Shown here in pieces: positions 25,959 through 35,887 of a stretch of 64,000 bases of DNA. The notes beneath the pieces were generated by a model. That model was not told the DNA's origin. It was given only the letters and a program-made list of their open reading frames with translations, and searched no databases. The DNA is from Bacteroidales bacterium (GTDB lineage: Bacteria; Bacteroidota; Bacteroidia; Bacteroidales; F082): assembly GCA_023229135.1 (NCBI GenBank), contig JALNZT010000024.1, positions 1-64,000 of the forward strand, read 5' to 3'. Positions within the stretch are counted from its first letter, which is position 1, and each line of letters starts with the position of its first letter. Position numbers and translations under genes: made by a program.

Positions 25959-28148
25959 TTAATACTTAAATGTGCGACTTGCAGAATAGGGTCCAACTTG
26001 CATTTTAGTCCAGTTGCCTTCGCTATCGTAAACGAAATTACAATCCCATACCTGATTGGCTTCAAAGTCAAAACTATCTTCGCTCATATCGCCTTTCGGT
26101 GCTCTGCCTTGTGCATAGGATTCAACAAACCATTGTTTGATATTTAACTTTTGCTCTACCTCAACTTTTCCCTGCATCCGGAAATTATAGGCTACTTTCT
26201 GAGGATTTCCGTGGGCATCAACCTCTTGAAAATTGATTTCGCGCAGCATTTCGTCAGCAGAAATACGTTGAACACGCGAGGAAAATATAGCGCCAAAATT
26301 GGTTACCACATCGCCCTGCCATTGCCAATTTGTCAAAACACCTTTTTCGTTAATTGAAGCTTTGGTGGTGAAGTTAGTTTTTGAGTTAACGCGCTTCATT
26401 TCAATGCCATTAGAAGTCAACACATCTTTAAACACCGAATTGGCTTTGCCAAAAGAAGATGCACCAGTAAAATACATATCTCCGTCAAGGTTCACTTTAA
26501 GCTGCACTGTTTCGCTCGATTCAAATTTACGCGTTATATCTGAAGCTCGGCCTCGGGTTTTTACTTTTAACGGATCGTAAGAATAGTTAATATCTGTTGC
26601 CGGCTTGGTAGCATTCAGGAATCCATCTGCTTTAGGCGTAGAAATAAGCAGGTAGTTGCCGGTTTTATCGTGATAAACAGGTTCCAGATCACGGGTGATA
26701 ATCTTTTCTTTGCTACCATCATCCAGCAGGCTCACCTGATCAGCGGTTACTTCTTTGATGCGTCTTTTGTTATCAAATTTGATTTTATAGTTAATGGGTT
26801 CCATTCCTTCGCGCTCGATTATACCTTCCAAAGCTTTGGGACTTCCTTCAAAATCGTTGAGCGGAAAAAACTGAAATGGATAATCCAATTCAAAAAGCTG
26901 ACACAAAATATCATTGTGGGCATAATAATCCACAAACTTTTTAAGGTCGCGGTTGATGGTGTAAAACAGCTTTTCGTAACGTTTGGCTGCCACAGGATAG
27001 GTGTGTACAAAGCTTTTTATCTCGTTGTAATTCTGGTATTTTTTCTGGTCTTTCATCCCGATAACCAGACCTTTGCGTTCGGCTTTGGGCAATTCACCTT
27101 TGAGTAGTAAATTCCATTTTTCCATTTCGGCCAATGTCTCGCTAATTTCGTCGGTATATTTCTGATAGCTTTCTGCGGCTTTTTCGGGTTCTTCCAGCCA
27201 GGCATAGCAAAGCGAAAGGTTGTGCAGAGCAACCCAGCGCGATTTGTCGGAAGTAGAAGAAAGACCGCTTTCAAGTAAATCAACATACTGTTGTACCAGG
27301 GCTTTTTCATCCGCATTGAGCAAAAGGCCTTGTTTACCAACAAAAACATCCAGCACATCGTCCATCATTTTGTTAGCTGCTTTTATTTCCTTCACTTTTC
27401 CAAGCTTCATAGGCGTAGCAAACTGCCCAAAACCATAAAAAGAAAATACATCCTGTCGCACCCGGTTGTAGGCAACGTTAATTCCGGCTTTTTCGCCGGT
27501 GGTTAATCCCTCAACGGTAACGGTAACGCTTCCGATGCCACCAGGCTGAGGTGGAGCTACGTAATCTCTGCGTCGTTGCGTTCCGGTAATCAGTCCCATA
27601 TTGTTTTCAGCAATTAGCTCGCCGCGTGCTGTTGTAATTTTGTAGCGACAATTTACGGCATAAGGCACTTCGTAATAGCCGTCTTTATCAGCTTGAAGTG
27701 GTTGATTCATAACCGAAAGGCTACTTCCGGCATTGGGATCGTCGTTGAGGATAAAAATTTCCACAATAACATTTTCCTGCTGTTCAGGATCTGCGATGAT
27801 GTAATCAGGCACAAAGCTCCAGTTTGCGAAGCGACCTTTATCATCTTTTACAGCATCAATGGCTTTGTTTGCATTGGCTATCATATCGGTAGCGTCATTG
27901 ATAGCGCCCGCCACGGCATCGCCAAAGCCTCCAAATTTGCCACCTATTCCACTAACTTTATCGGCTTGTGCTTCATTGCGTGCCTCAATAAGCTGATGAT
28001 CAGTTGACATAAAAACATCAGCACCGGTAAACTGAACACCTTTGGCCGGTGCCTGAAAAAAACTAATTTCATCAGGCCCTTTCATTGATTGCCCGAAGCT
28101 GAATAATACGGCAAAAAACAGCAGAAAAAATAGACTTAACTTTTTCAT
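25959..28148 (-). CDS. Large secreted protein of unknown function
   Basis: 729 aa with a signal peptide (KKLSLFFLLFFAVLFSFGQS). Residues about 60-100 are Gly/Ala-rich (GIGGKFGGFGDAVAGAIND). A beta-sandwich-like segment follows (about 105-215), then a helical region around 290-350 with one TPR-like hairpin (LSLCYAWLEEPEKAAESYQKY). The C-terminal half has repeated strand patterns such as GDMYFTGASSFGKANSVF and a final SRTFKY. No sorting domain and no catalytic motif are evident. First gene of the three-gene minus-strand set. Confidence 0.7.
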   Translation of the reverse strand: MKKLSLFFLLFFAVLFSFGQSMKGPDEISFFQAPAKGVQFTGADVFMSTDHQLIEARNEAQADKVSGIGGKFGGFGDAVAGAINDATDMIANANKAIDAVKDDKGRFANWSFVPDYIIADPEQQENVIVEIFILNDDPNAGSSLSVMNQPLQADKDGYYEVPYAVNCRYKITTARGELIAENNMGLITGTQRRRDYVAPPQPGGIGSVTVTVEGLTTGEKAGINVAYNRVRQDVFSFYGFGQFATPMKLGKVKEIKAANKMMDDVLDVFVGKQGLLLNADEKALVQQYVDLLESGLSSTSDKSRWVALHNLSLCYAWLEEPEKAAESYQKYTDEISETLAEMEKWNLLLKGELPKAERKGLVIGMKDQKKYQNYNEIKSFVHTYPVAAKRYEKLFYTINRDLKKFVDYYAHNDILCQLFELDYPFQFFPLNDFEGSPKALEGIIEREGMEPINYKIKFDNKRRIKEVTADQVSLLDDGSKEKIITRDLEPVYHDKTGNYLLISTPKADGFLNATKPATDINYSYDPLKVKTRGRASDITRKFESSETVQLKVNLDGDMYFTGASSFGKANSVFKDVLTSNGIEMKRVNSKTNFTTKASINEKGVLTNWQWQGDVVTNFGAIFSSRVQRISADEMLREINFQEVDAHGNPQKVAYNFRMQGKVEVEQKLNIKQWFVESYAQGRAPKGDMSEDSFDFEANQVWDCNFVYDSEGNWTKMQVGPYSASRTFKY

Positions 28149-28261
28149 TGTTATGATTTTGGTTTTATAATTAAAATATTTTCAAATTTCACAAACCTCT
28201 TAAATAGCACAAGCACTCTATTAAGTAGTTGTTACTTTCATTTTTTTTGAAAAAAAACGAC

Positions 28262-28295
28262 AAAAAAATTCCCCACTAAAATGTTAGCGGGGAAT
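28262..28295 (-). terminator. Rho-independent terminator of gyrB
   Basis: Read on the minus strand: ATTCCCCGCTA, loop ACATTT, TAGTGGGGAAT, then a run of T. One A/C mismatch in an 11-bp stem. It lies 42 bp past the gyrB stop codon. Confidence 0.85.
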
Positions 28296-28336
28296 CCCAG
28301 TCTTATCTGATTTGTTTTCGGATATTATCCTAAAAG

Positions 28337-30301
28337 CTATGCGTCAATTTTCGCGTATTTAGCGTTAGCTTCAATAAACTCGCGCCTTGGTGGCACTTCG
28401 TCGCCCATCAACATGGAGAAAACATGGTCAGCTTCGAGGCTGTTTTCGATGGTTACCTGACGCAAGGTACGCGTTGTAGGATCCATGGTTGTAGTCCAAA
28501 GCTGTTCGGCATTCATTTCTCCCAGACCTTTATAGCGTTGCAGGTGAATTCCACGTTCGGTGCCGTCAACAGACCATTCGCTGGCTATTATTTCACGTTC
28601 ATCTTCGCTCCAGGCGTATTGTTCTTGCTTGCCTTTTCGCAGCAGATAAAGTGGCGGAGTAGCAATATAAACGTAACCTCTTTCTATCAGCTCCTTCATA
28701 TAGCGGAAGAAAAACGTAAGAATCAGTGTAGCGATATGGCTTCCATCAATATCAGCATCCGTCATGATAATGATTTTGTGGTAGCGCAATTTCTCAATAT
28801 TCAGGGCTTTACTATCTTCTTCGGTGCCAATATTTACACCCAAAGCGGTAAAGATATTTTTGATTTCATCACTGTCAAAAATTTTGTGCGGCATGGCTTT
28901 TTCCACATTCAGGATTTTACCCCTGAGTGGCAAAATAGCTTGAAACCTTCTGTCGCGACCTGCTTTTGCAGTACCACCCGCCGAGTCGCCCTCCACTAAG
29001 TAAATCTCAGCCTGTGCTGGATCACGTTCGCTACAGTCGGAGAGTTTTCCGGGCAATCCGGATCCGGTAAGTACACTTTTACGCTGTACCAGCTCACGGG
29101 CTTTGCGTGCCGCATGACGTGCTGTGGCAGCCAAAATAACTTTGTTAACTATCGTTCTTGCCTCTTTAGGATGTTCTTCTAAATAATACGCCAGGTGTTC
29201 ACTAACGATTTGATCTACAATACCCATCACATCGCTATTACCGAGCTTGGTTTTTGTTTGGCCTTCAAACTGTGGCTCGGGCACTTTAACGGAAATAATT
29301 GCCGTCATTCCCTCGCGGAAATCATCCCCATTGATATCGAATTTGAGTTTAGCTAACATCCCCGACTTGTCGGCATAAGATTTGAGCGTACGGGTAAGCC
29401 CGCGTCTAAAACCGGCGAGGTGTGTTCCGCCTTCGTGGGTGTTGATATTATTAACGTAGGAATGTAAGTTTTCGGCAAAAGAAGTATTGTATTGCATGGC
29501 AACTTCTACCGGCACATTATTGCGCTCTCCTTCGATAGCGATTGGCTCAGGAATAAGCTTCTCGCGGTTTTCATCGAGGTAAGCGATGAAATCAGGCAAG
29601 CCATTTTCTGAGAAAAAAGTTTCACTTCTCAAACTTCCGTCTTCCAGGGTTTCGCGCTCATCCAGCAGAATAATGGTGAGACCACGATTCAAAAACGCCA
29701 GCTCACGCATACGCGAAGCCAGTATATCCCATTCATATTCAGTAACTACAAAAATACTTTCATCCGGCTTAAAGGTGATGCGCGTGCCCGTTATGCTTGA
29801 TGAACCAACCTCTTTAACGTCGTGTAATGGTTTTCCGCAGGAATATTCCTGGATAAACTCTTTGCCCTCGCGATAAACATTGGCGATAAGCTGTGTGGAC
29901 AAAGCATTAACACAGCTCACACCCACGCCGTGCAAACCGCCTGAAACTTTATAAGAACCTTTATCAAATTTTCCACCTGCGTGAAGTACAGTCATAACGA
30001 CCTCAAGGGCAGAACGTTGCTCTTTTTCGTGCATGCCAGTCGGGATACCGCGGCCATTATCTAAAACACTGATAGAATTGTCTTTACGAATTGTAATTTC
30101 TATTCTGTCACAATAACCACCCATGGCTTCGTCAATAGAGTTGTCCACCACCTCATAAACCAAATGGTGTAAACCCCGCGTACTCACATCGCCAATATAC
30201 ATGGCAGGGCGTTTGCGAACAGCCTCCAAGCCTTCCAGGACCTGGATATTCGAGGCATTGTATAATGAATTATCTAAATCTCTTTTTTCTTCGGTAGTCA
30301 T
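28337..30301 (-). CDS. gyrB: DNA gyrase subunit B
   Basis: ATPase subunit of the type IIA topoisomerase that introduces negative supercoils. 654 aa from the ATG at 30301; the in-frame TTG two codons earlier is rejected. The GHKL ATPase domain shows EAVRKRPAMYIG, VVDNSIDEAM and DNGRGIPTGMH, with the ATP lid motif GLHGVGVSCVNALS. The transducer has QTKTKLGNSDV. The TOPRIM domain carries EGDSAGG (Glu437) and TDADIDGSH (from Thr514), and the C-terminus has QRYKGLGEMN. Short linkers and length fit the ~650-residue Bacteroidota form. QTKTKLGN favours gyrase over ParE, with moderate certainty from sequence alone. Confidence 0.94.
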   Translation of the reverse strand: MTTEEKRDLDNSLYNASNIQVLEGLEAVRKRPAMYIGDVSTRGLHHLVYEVVDNSIDEAMGGYCDRIEITIRKDNSISVLDNGRGIPTGMHEKEQRSALEVVMTVLHAGGKFDKGSYKVSGGLHGVGVSCVNALSTQLIANVYREGKEFIQEYSCGKPLHDVKEVGSSSITGTRITFKPDESIFVVTEYEWDILASRMRELAFLNRGLTIILLDERETLEDGSLRSETFFSENGLPDFIAYLDENREKLIPEPIAIEGERNNVPVEVAMQYNTSFAENLHSYVNNINTHEGGTHLAGFRRGLTRTLKSYADKSGMLAKLKFDINGDDFREGMTAIISVKVPEPQFEGQTKTKLGNSDVMGIVDQIVSEHLAYYLEEHPKEARTIVNKVILAATARHAARKARELVQRKSVLTGSGLPGKLSDCSERDPAQAEIYLVEGDSAGGTAKAGRDRRFQAILPLRGKILNVEKAMPHKIFDSDEIKNIFTALGVNIGTEEDSKALNIEKLRYHKIIIMTDADIDGSHIATLILTFFFRYMKELIERGYVYIATPPLYLLRKGKQEQYAWSEDEREIIASEWSVDGTERGIHLQRYKGLGEMNAEQLWTTTMDPTTRTLRQVTIENSLEADHVFSMLMGDEVPPRREFIEANAKYAKIDA

Positions 30302-30442
30302 ATTCAATCTTTAAAACTGGGGTAAATCAACATGCAAAAATACAAATTTTAAGCTTACGAAAGTCTATCTCCACCTGGTCAAAAATTTGATTTTTGGAAA
30401 AAAATAATCCGGCAAAAACTTACGTTTGTAGTTTAGTAAAAT

Positions 30443-32146
30443 TTAAAAACGGATCTTGATGCCGGCATGCAATTGAAAGCCCTGGACAGGGTAATTGTAA
30501 TAACGCATATAATTCTGATTCAGCAGATTGTTAGCCTGAATATAGGCCGAAAAAGTATCGCTGAAACGATAATCAGCTCCCAGTGATAAATCTGTTGCCT
30601 GCGCAATGGTTTCAACACTTTCAACACCATTCAAGAATTGAATACCTTTTTTAATTAGGAGTGCATCCATTTCGCCACGCAATTGCAGGCCGGCTTTAAA
30701 GCTCCAGCGTTCGAGTGGCATCCACTGCACACCAAAACCCGACTCCCAGGCTGGCTTTTGCCAGGCTTTGCTGATAGAATCCAGCGTATATTGATGAAAC
30801 TGGAAAGCAACTTCTACTTTCCATTTCTCAGAAGGCATCCAGCCCGCTTCGACCAAAAAAGTAAATTCACGCATCCCATCATAAATCACCGTAAAATAGT
30901 TGGCCTGAGCTGAAGCCGGATCGGTGATAAAAAACGGGCTGTTATCATTGTCATTATAACGTAAACCCAGGTGCACATCAACACCTTGCGAAAGCGCCGC
31001 TCGCAGGCCTGCATCAAAAGCGAAAAGCGTGTTTTCCCAGCGCAAGGGTACAACAGAGCCAACCCAGGGATTTTCTTTTACCAGACTTTGGTAAGAATGC
31101 CGGTGAATTCCACCATCAGCACCGGCGTAAAACTCGAGCTTTTTATCTAATAAATACAAATTTCCTCTTATCACAGGATAAAGCCAAAGCGGCTGGTTGA
31201 GCTCATCCTGATAGTTCAGGCGCAAGCCCAGCCTCAACTGGTAAAAAGCACCGCTAAGATGCAAATAAGGCATGGCACCAACCAAAAAGTCATTGCCGGA
31301 TGTAAGGCTGTCCGAATTGACGTAAAACGCTCCATCTAACTCAATGCCAATGGTTTGATGTCCTTCAAAATCAAACCAGTCAAAGGTCATTCCCAAGTCT
31401 GCATCAAAAAGTACGGAGTGCTCGGTACTCTTATATTTATCGAAAAGATAGGCATATTGCACACCAATCTTATGTTGTAGATAGCCCAAATCAGTTTCAT
31501 TACTGCTAAGGCGGGCGTTTAAGCCTAACTGTTGATAACGCTGGCTGATGCTCCCTTTGTCAATCTGTAACAAGGGATATTCATCAGTTTTAAAGCCATA
31601 ATAGCGGTAAGTATCAAAGTGATAGAAGGCATTGGTATGTAGTTTATGGCTGTCCAGGTTATTATCCAGCGAGATATTAAAGCTGTTATTCATAAAATCG
31701 GAAGGCGCATAATCTTTGATGTCCGTCCAAGTCGAATAATGACCGATACCCAGCCCAAAGCGTGTGTCGCGCGAGATGGCTGAGCTGTGTTCGTAGTTAA
31801 ACAGCGGCGACAAACGGCTGCCCATTCCCGCCATCAGAAAGTTGTTGTAGCTATCGAATTTGTTTCTGTTTCGCGGAGGTAGCGGACTAAGCAGTTCGAG
31901 CTCGGCTTTGCTGTTAATATTTCTCTCGAGGGTAGAAATGGAGGTGTCTGCCGGGGGGAACACCGTTTTGGGTGATTCAGGTTTTATATAAATTTTATCA
32001 AAATCCTTTATCGTTGGCCGGTAAGCCCCTTCAATAGTTACACGCTCTTCGTGATTTTGAGCCAAAAGCGGTAAGGTTCCCAGCATCAAAATCACGCTAA
32101 AAACGCCGTAGAAATAGCTTATGTGTTTTTTCACAGATGTTGTCAT
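30443..32146 (-). CDS. Outer-membrane beta-barrel protein (TonB-receptor-like barrel, no plug seen)
   Basis: 567 aa with a signal peptide ending LPLLAQ. After about 70 residues with VTIEGAYRPTIKDFDKI, the rest alternates amphipathic strands rich in Tyr/Trp/Phe (FGLGIGHYSTWTDIK, LGLRLNYQDELNQPLWLYPV) and ends GIKIRF with a terminal Phe, as outer-membrane barrels do. FSAYIQANNLLNQNYMRYYN near the end is the usual last-strand signature of TonB-dependent receptors, but a plug domain is absent. It begins 4 bp after the upstream TPR gene, so the two are translationally linked and probably work together. Confidence 0.8.
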   Translation of the reverse strand: MTTSVKKHISYFYGVFSVILMLGTLPLLAQNHEERVTIEGAYRPTIKDFDKIYIKPESPKTVFPPADTSISTLERNINSKAELELLSPLPPRNRNKFDSYNNFLMAGMGSRLSPLFNYEHSSAISRDTRFGLGIGHYSTWTDIKDYAPSDFMNNSFNISLDNNLDSHKLHTNAFYHFDTYRYYGFKTDEYPLLQIDKGSISQRYQQLGLNARLSSNETDLGYLQHKIGVQYAYLFDKYKSTEHSVLFDADLGMTFDWFDFEGHQTIGIELDGAFYVNSDSLTSGNDFLVGAMPYLHLSGAFYQLRLGLRLNYQDELNQPLWLYPVIRGNLYLLDKKLEFYAGADGGIHRHSYQSLVKENPWVGSVVPLRWENTLFAFDAGLRAALSQGVDVHLGLRYNDNDNSPFFITDPASAQANYFTVIYDGMREFTFLVEAGWMPSEKWKVEVAFQFHQYTLDSISKAWQKPAWESGFGVQWMPLERWSFKAGLQLRGEMDALLIKKGIQFLNGVESVETIAQATDLSLGADYRFSDTFSAYIQANNLLNQNYMRYYNYPVQGFQLHAGIKIRF

Positions 32147-32150
32147 GGAT

Positions 32151-35100
32151 TTACTCTTTTGATTCGAGTTTTTGTAATTTTTGAATAGCGATCTGTTTCA
32201 GGTCGTCACCGGAATAGTTCTCGATAATACTTTTCAGGGTTTCGCGTGCCTGAAAAATATTGTCGTTAGCGGCATAAATATCTGCCAGCAAAATATAGGA
32301 TTTGGCCAGCCAATATTCATAGGAAGGATATCGGTCTGCCATCGCAAATATCTTATCTTCTGCCAGGCCCGCCTGTCCCTGCTCAAAATGCGCTAAGGCC
32401 AACAAATAAGCGGCTTCTGCGCCATAATTACCAGCATCAGCCTGCACACACAATTGCAGAACTGCTTTGGCCTGATCGTATTGCTTGAGCGCCATATAGG
32501 ATTTGCCGAGGATGTAGTCGGCCTGAATCCGTTGCTGCTCTTCCACTTCCGGCGTGAGTTGCAACACCTTGGCTTGTCCGATGGCTTTTTGATAGTCGCC
32601 CAGGAAGAAATTACTTTTCATGCTGCCCTCAATGGCCTCACGGCGGATACTTCCTTCTTCGGTGATCTGCGCTAGACGGCCATAATATTCGCTGGCTTTT
32701 TCGTAATTAGTTTGGTCATAAACGATGCGTGCGGCATCAAGCAAAGCCTCATCGGTGTATTGATTGTCTTGAAAATTAATCAGGTATTCTAAGTGCTTCA
32801 GTGCTTTTTCACTGTTTTTGGCTCTCAGAGCACACTGGGCGGCGTAATAGTTTGCCTGCAGCATGTAACCGCCTTCTTTAAACTGATTGAAATAGTTGGA
32901 AAGGGCTTTTTGTGCTTCTTCGCAACGGTTTTCGAGATAGAAATTTTCTGCGGTAACAAAAGCCAGCGAGTCTTGCTGCGATGTGCTTACCTGACCCACG
33001 CCGAGTGCTTCGGTATATTTAAAATATTCTTGTAAGCGATTCATATCCATGTAGATATTGCGCATCAGGTTGATGGCTTCACGGCTTTCGGTGGTACCTG
33101 GGTGCTGACTCACAACTTTTTTCAGGTTGGCGAGTGCCTGCTCATGCTGGTTATTGTTGTAATAAATCATCCCGGTCTTCATCAGTGCCTGACGGGCATA
33201 TTCGGAGCGCGGCTTTTCGCGTACTAAGCGATCAAAACTAGCAATGGCAGAGCGGCTATCGTTGCTTACCAGCGCCGACGAACCCATTTCATACAACGCT
33301 TGATCGTAATAGGATGAGCGCGGATAGCGTTTTAAAAGTTGATCCAGTGCCTGCATCTTTTGGTTTGAATTGCCAAGTGTGCCCTGCGCTAAACCAATCT
33401 GATAGAGGGCATAATCGCCACCGGTGCTGTTGGCCTGATCCACTTTTTGATAGGCAGCAATGGCTGCGGTATATTCTTTGAGCATAAAATGGCAGTCGCC
33501 AATACGCAGCCAGGCATCATACACCAAGCCGGGCTTTTCAACATAAGGCCGGCCAACAAACTGCCTGAAAACAGGCAAGGCCGCATTAAAATCTTGTTTA
33601 CGAAAATAGGTATATCCGAGGTTATAATCGGTTAGCAAATAGAGATCAGTGCTGTTGGCCTTCGGCATTCCTTTGAACTGTTTGTAATATTTTTCGGCGC
33701 CCCAGTAATTCTTCTGGTAATAAAATGTTTCGGCCAGCCAAAAGGTCGCTTCGGCACGCATCAGCGGGTCACGGGCATCTTGCTGCAAGCGAGCGAAGTA
33801 TTCAGCAGCTTTGGGGATATTTCCCTGGTTAAACAACTGCACTGCAAGCGAATAACTCAACTGATCATAGATTTGCTGCATCTTGGGATCGCGGCTGCTT
33901 AGTTTTTCCAGTGCAGCCAAAGCAGCATCGTAATCGCGGGCCGACAGATAGAGGTGGATGATCAGGCTCTCGGCCTCCTGTTTACGGTTGGTATTGGGGT
34001 TTTCAGTTAAATAATCCGTGAGCAATTTGGCAGCTTCATTAAACGGATCAGTGCCGGCCTGCAAGCTCATCCGGGCATAATTAAATAGGGCGTCCTCGCT
34101 GATTTCATCGTCATAACGGGCTTTGTAGGCTGCCAAAAAAGCATTTTTGGCATATTTGGGTTGACCAGTTTTTACATAACAGGCAGCAAGGTAATAAGAA
34201 GCGTATTGTTTTAGTGAATCTTCGGGTGCGCCCAGCTGCTCAAAGCTACGGATAGCCGCCGGAAGTTGTCCGGTTTTCATACGGCTTACGCCAATCTGGA
34301 AGTGATCCTCCCGGCTAAGTTTCCTACGATTTCTGGTCTCGTATATTTCATAATATGACAGTGCTTTTTCGTAGTTTTCACGGGCATACCAGGCATCGGC
34401 AAGCATGCGGGCAATCTCCGGCTTGCGGCGATAATCCGCCGTTTCCAGTGCTTCCTCGCCCTGTCGCATTACCTCGTCTATATTGCCGTTGCGGTAGCTA
34501 ATTTGCAAGATATATAAAGGTATTTGTTTGCGGTAAGCGCGGTTATTTTTTAAGGCATTAAAAAGCGCTAAAGCCTTGTCATCATTACCTTTTACATAAT
34601 AGATATGTGCAGCATAATAACGGGCATCGTCGCTGTAGGCTAGATTTTCATCCATCACCTGTTCAAAAAGCGGCATGGCTTTGTCCACACGATCGAGCTG
34701 CAATAAGGCATAAGCTTTTTTGTATCGCATCTCATGCAACTCATTAACTGACAACCTATTGATATCTGTTTTCTCATAAACATCGAGTGCGTCCTGATAT
34801 TTTCTATCATCAAAGAGTAGGCTGGCATAAAAAAAGTTGACGCGCGGAATCCAGCTGCTGCCGGGATAATCGTTGGCGAAAGCTGTTATCAGTCGCGGCG
34901 CCTCTTCCTGATTGAGGTAAAGTGCAGAAACCGCTTCATAGTATCGCGCATCTATAAACATACGGCTGTTGCGATCGGTAAGCTGCTGTTGCAAGGCTGC
35001 GAACAAATTTTGAGCAGCACCGTATTGCTGGTTTTCAAACAGAATCTGGCCTTGCTGATAGGTTGATTCAGGTGCCAGATCACGGATTTGCTGCTGTGCC

Positions 35101-35165
35101 AGTGCAGGTTGTAAGGCCGCCATCAGCCAAAAGCAGAGTAAAACAAAAGACTTTTTCAATAGCAT
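32151..35165 (-). CDS. Large TPR protein, periplasmic or outer-membrane associated
   Basis: 1004 aa from the ATG at 35165 (MLLKKSFVLLCFWLMAAL, a signal peptide ending QPALAQ); an in-frame ATG/TTG further up gives no signal peptide. The entire mature chain is made of TPR and Sel1-like helical repeats, about 25 of them (YKKAYALLQLDRVDKAMPLF, ALYEMGSSALVSNDSRSAIA and so on), similar to YbgF/BamD-like proteins but much longer. It is 4 bp upstream of the outer-membrane barrel gene. A scaffold role for that barrel is the simplest reading; the process is not known to me. Confidence 0.85.
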   Translation of the reverse strand: MLLKKSFVLLCFWLMAALQPALAQQQIRDLAPESTYQQGQILFENQQYGAAQNLFAALQQQLTDRNSRMFIDARYYEAVSALYLNQEEAPRLITAFANDYPGSSWIPRVNFFYASLLFDDRKYQDALDVYEKTDINRLSVNELHEMRYKKAYALLQLDRVDKAMPLFEQVMDENLAYSDDARYYAAHIYYVKGNDDKALALFNALKNNRAYRKQIPLYILQISYRNGNIDEVMRQGEEALETADYRRKPEIARMLADAWYARENYEKALSYYEIYETRNRRKLSREDHFQIGVSRMKTGQLPAAIRSFEQLGAPEDSLKQYASYYLAACYVKTGQPKYAKNAFLAAYKARYDDEISEDALFNYARMSLQAGTDPFNEAAKLLTDYLTENPNTNRKQEAESLIIHLYLSARDYDAALAALEKLSSRDPKMQQIYDQLSYSLAVQLFNQGNIPKAAEYFARLQQDARDPLMRAEATFWLAETFYYQKNYWGAEKYYKQFKGMPKANSTDLYLLTDYNLGYTYFRKQDFNAALPVFRQFVGRPYVEKPGLVYDAWLRIGDCHFMLKEYTAAIAAYQKVDQANSTGGDYALYQIGLAQGTLGNSNQKMQALDQLLKRYPRSSYYDQALYEMGSSALVSNDSRSAIASFDRLVREKPRSEYARQALMKTGMIYYNNNQHEQALANLKKVVSQHPGTTESREAINLMRNIYMDMNRLQEYFKYTEALGVGQVSTSQQDSLAFVTAENFYLENRCEEAQKALSNYFNQFKEGGYMLQANYYAAQCALRAKNSEKALKHLEYLINFQDNQYTDEALLDAARIVYDQTNYEKASEYYGRLAQITEEGSIRREAIEGSMKSNFFLGDYQKAIGQAKVLQLTPEVEEQQRIQADYILGKSYMALKQYDQAKAVLQLCVQADAGNYGAEAAYLLALAHFEQGQAGLAEDKIFAMADRYPSYEYWLAKSYILLADIYAANDNIFQARETLKSIIENYSGDDLKQIAIQKLQKLESKE

Positions 35166-35307
35166 AGACTCAGTTTTTTTCGTGCAGCGAAGGTACAATA
35201 TCATGGATGAATCAATCGATTTAAGATTTATTTTGAGGTATCTGTTTATTTTATCAAGCAGCAACAATCATCACGGTTACAAAAACGAAAAGCGCGCTTA
35301 AATATTG

Positions 35308-35342
35308 CAAACAGGCCACAATTGAAAATTGCAGCCTGTTTG
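35308..35342 (-). terminator. Strong hairpin after rnpB
   Basis: AAACAGGC (35309-35316) pairs with GCCTGTTT (35334-35341), extended inward by ACAATT/AATTGC. It lies just 3' of RNase P RNA on the minus strand. There is no long T-run, so it may be a processing or protective hairpin as well as a terminator. Confidence 0.6.
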
Positions 35343-35344
35343 TT

Positions 35345-35755
35345 GGCAAAACCATAAGCGGGATCCTGTAACGCTCGCTGCCCGCAGGCGATGAGCGGCA
35401 ACTGTCATTTATCTGGGACTGCCATCACTGGCAGCCTCGAGCGGCCTACCCACCGGCGCCGGACGGGTCGCCCTTGATTTGTTACAGACGAATCTGCAAC
35501 AAAAATGCCGGTATATTTGGCCTTGCAGCCCATAAGGTTTACCCACAAGCCGGGTCGCCCCGGCCAGGCGTGAGCTCTTACCTCACGATTTCACCCTTAC
35601 CTGTCGGCAAGCCGACCTGGCGGTATATTTTCTGTGGCACTTGCTGTGCTTTGCTCCTCACGTCGCAAAGCCCTTCCTGTTAGGAAGTATGGCACCCTGC
35701 GCTGTCCCGACTTTCCTCTGCGCATTGCTACGCAGCGACAGTCCGTTTTTGCCGT
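35345..35755 (-). ncRNA. rnpB: RNase P RNA (bacterial class A)
   Basis: Catalytic RNA that removes 5' leaders from pre-tRNAs. Read on the minus strand it shows the conserved class A blocks in order: GAGGAAAGTCGGGACA with GCAGGGTGCC (P4 5' strand and J3/4), ACAGGAAGGG, AGTGCCACAGAAAATA, GGTAAGGGTGAAA, GGTAAGAGCTCACG, GGTGGGTAGGCCG, CCCAGATAAATGACAGTTGC and ACAGGATCCCGCTTATG (P4 3' strand). The ends are set by P1 pairing of GGCAAAAAC (5') with GGTTTTGCC (3'), giving about 410 nt. Protein frames called across it are artefacts. Confidence 0.95.
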
Positions 35756-35852
35756 TGCAAATTTACGCAAATTAACCCAAAAGTATTTCTACTCGAAATC
35801 CATTGAACTTAGTAACCAAGAAAATTATAAAATCCAGCCAAAAAAATTCACT

Positions 35853-35860
35853 TACTTTTG
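35853..35860 (+). promoter_or_regulatory. -7 promoter box of the MATE gene
   Basis: TACTTTTG matches TAnnTTTG and lies 27 bp before the ATG at 35888, in the gap divergent from rnpB. Confidence 0.5.
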
Positions 35861-35887
35861 CAGGCCGCTAAATCACTACAAAAGCTA

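Noticed and set aside
27693..28007. 104-aa plus-strand ORF opposite the large secreted protein
   Set aside because: Antisense shadow with no supporting signals.
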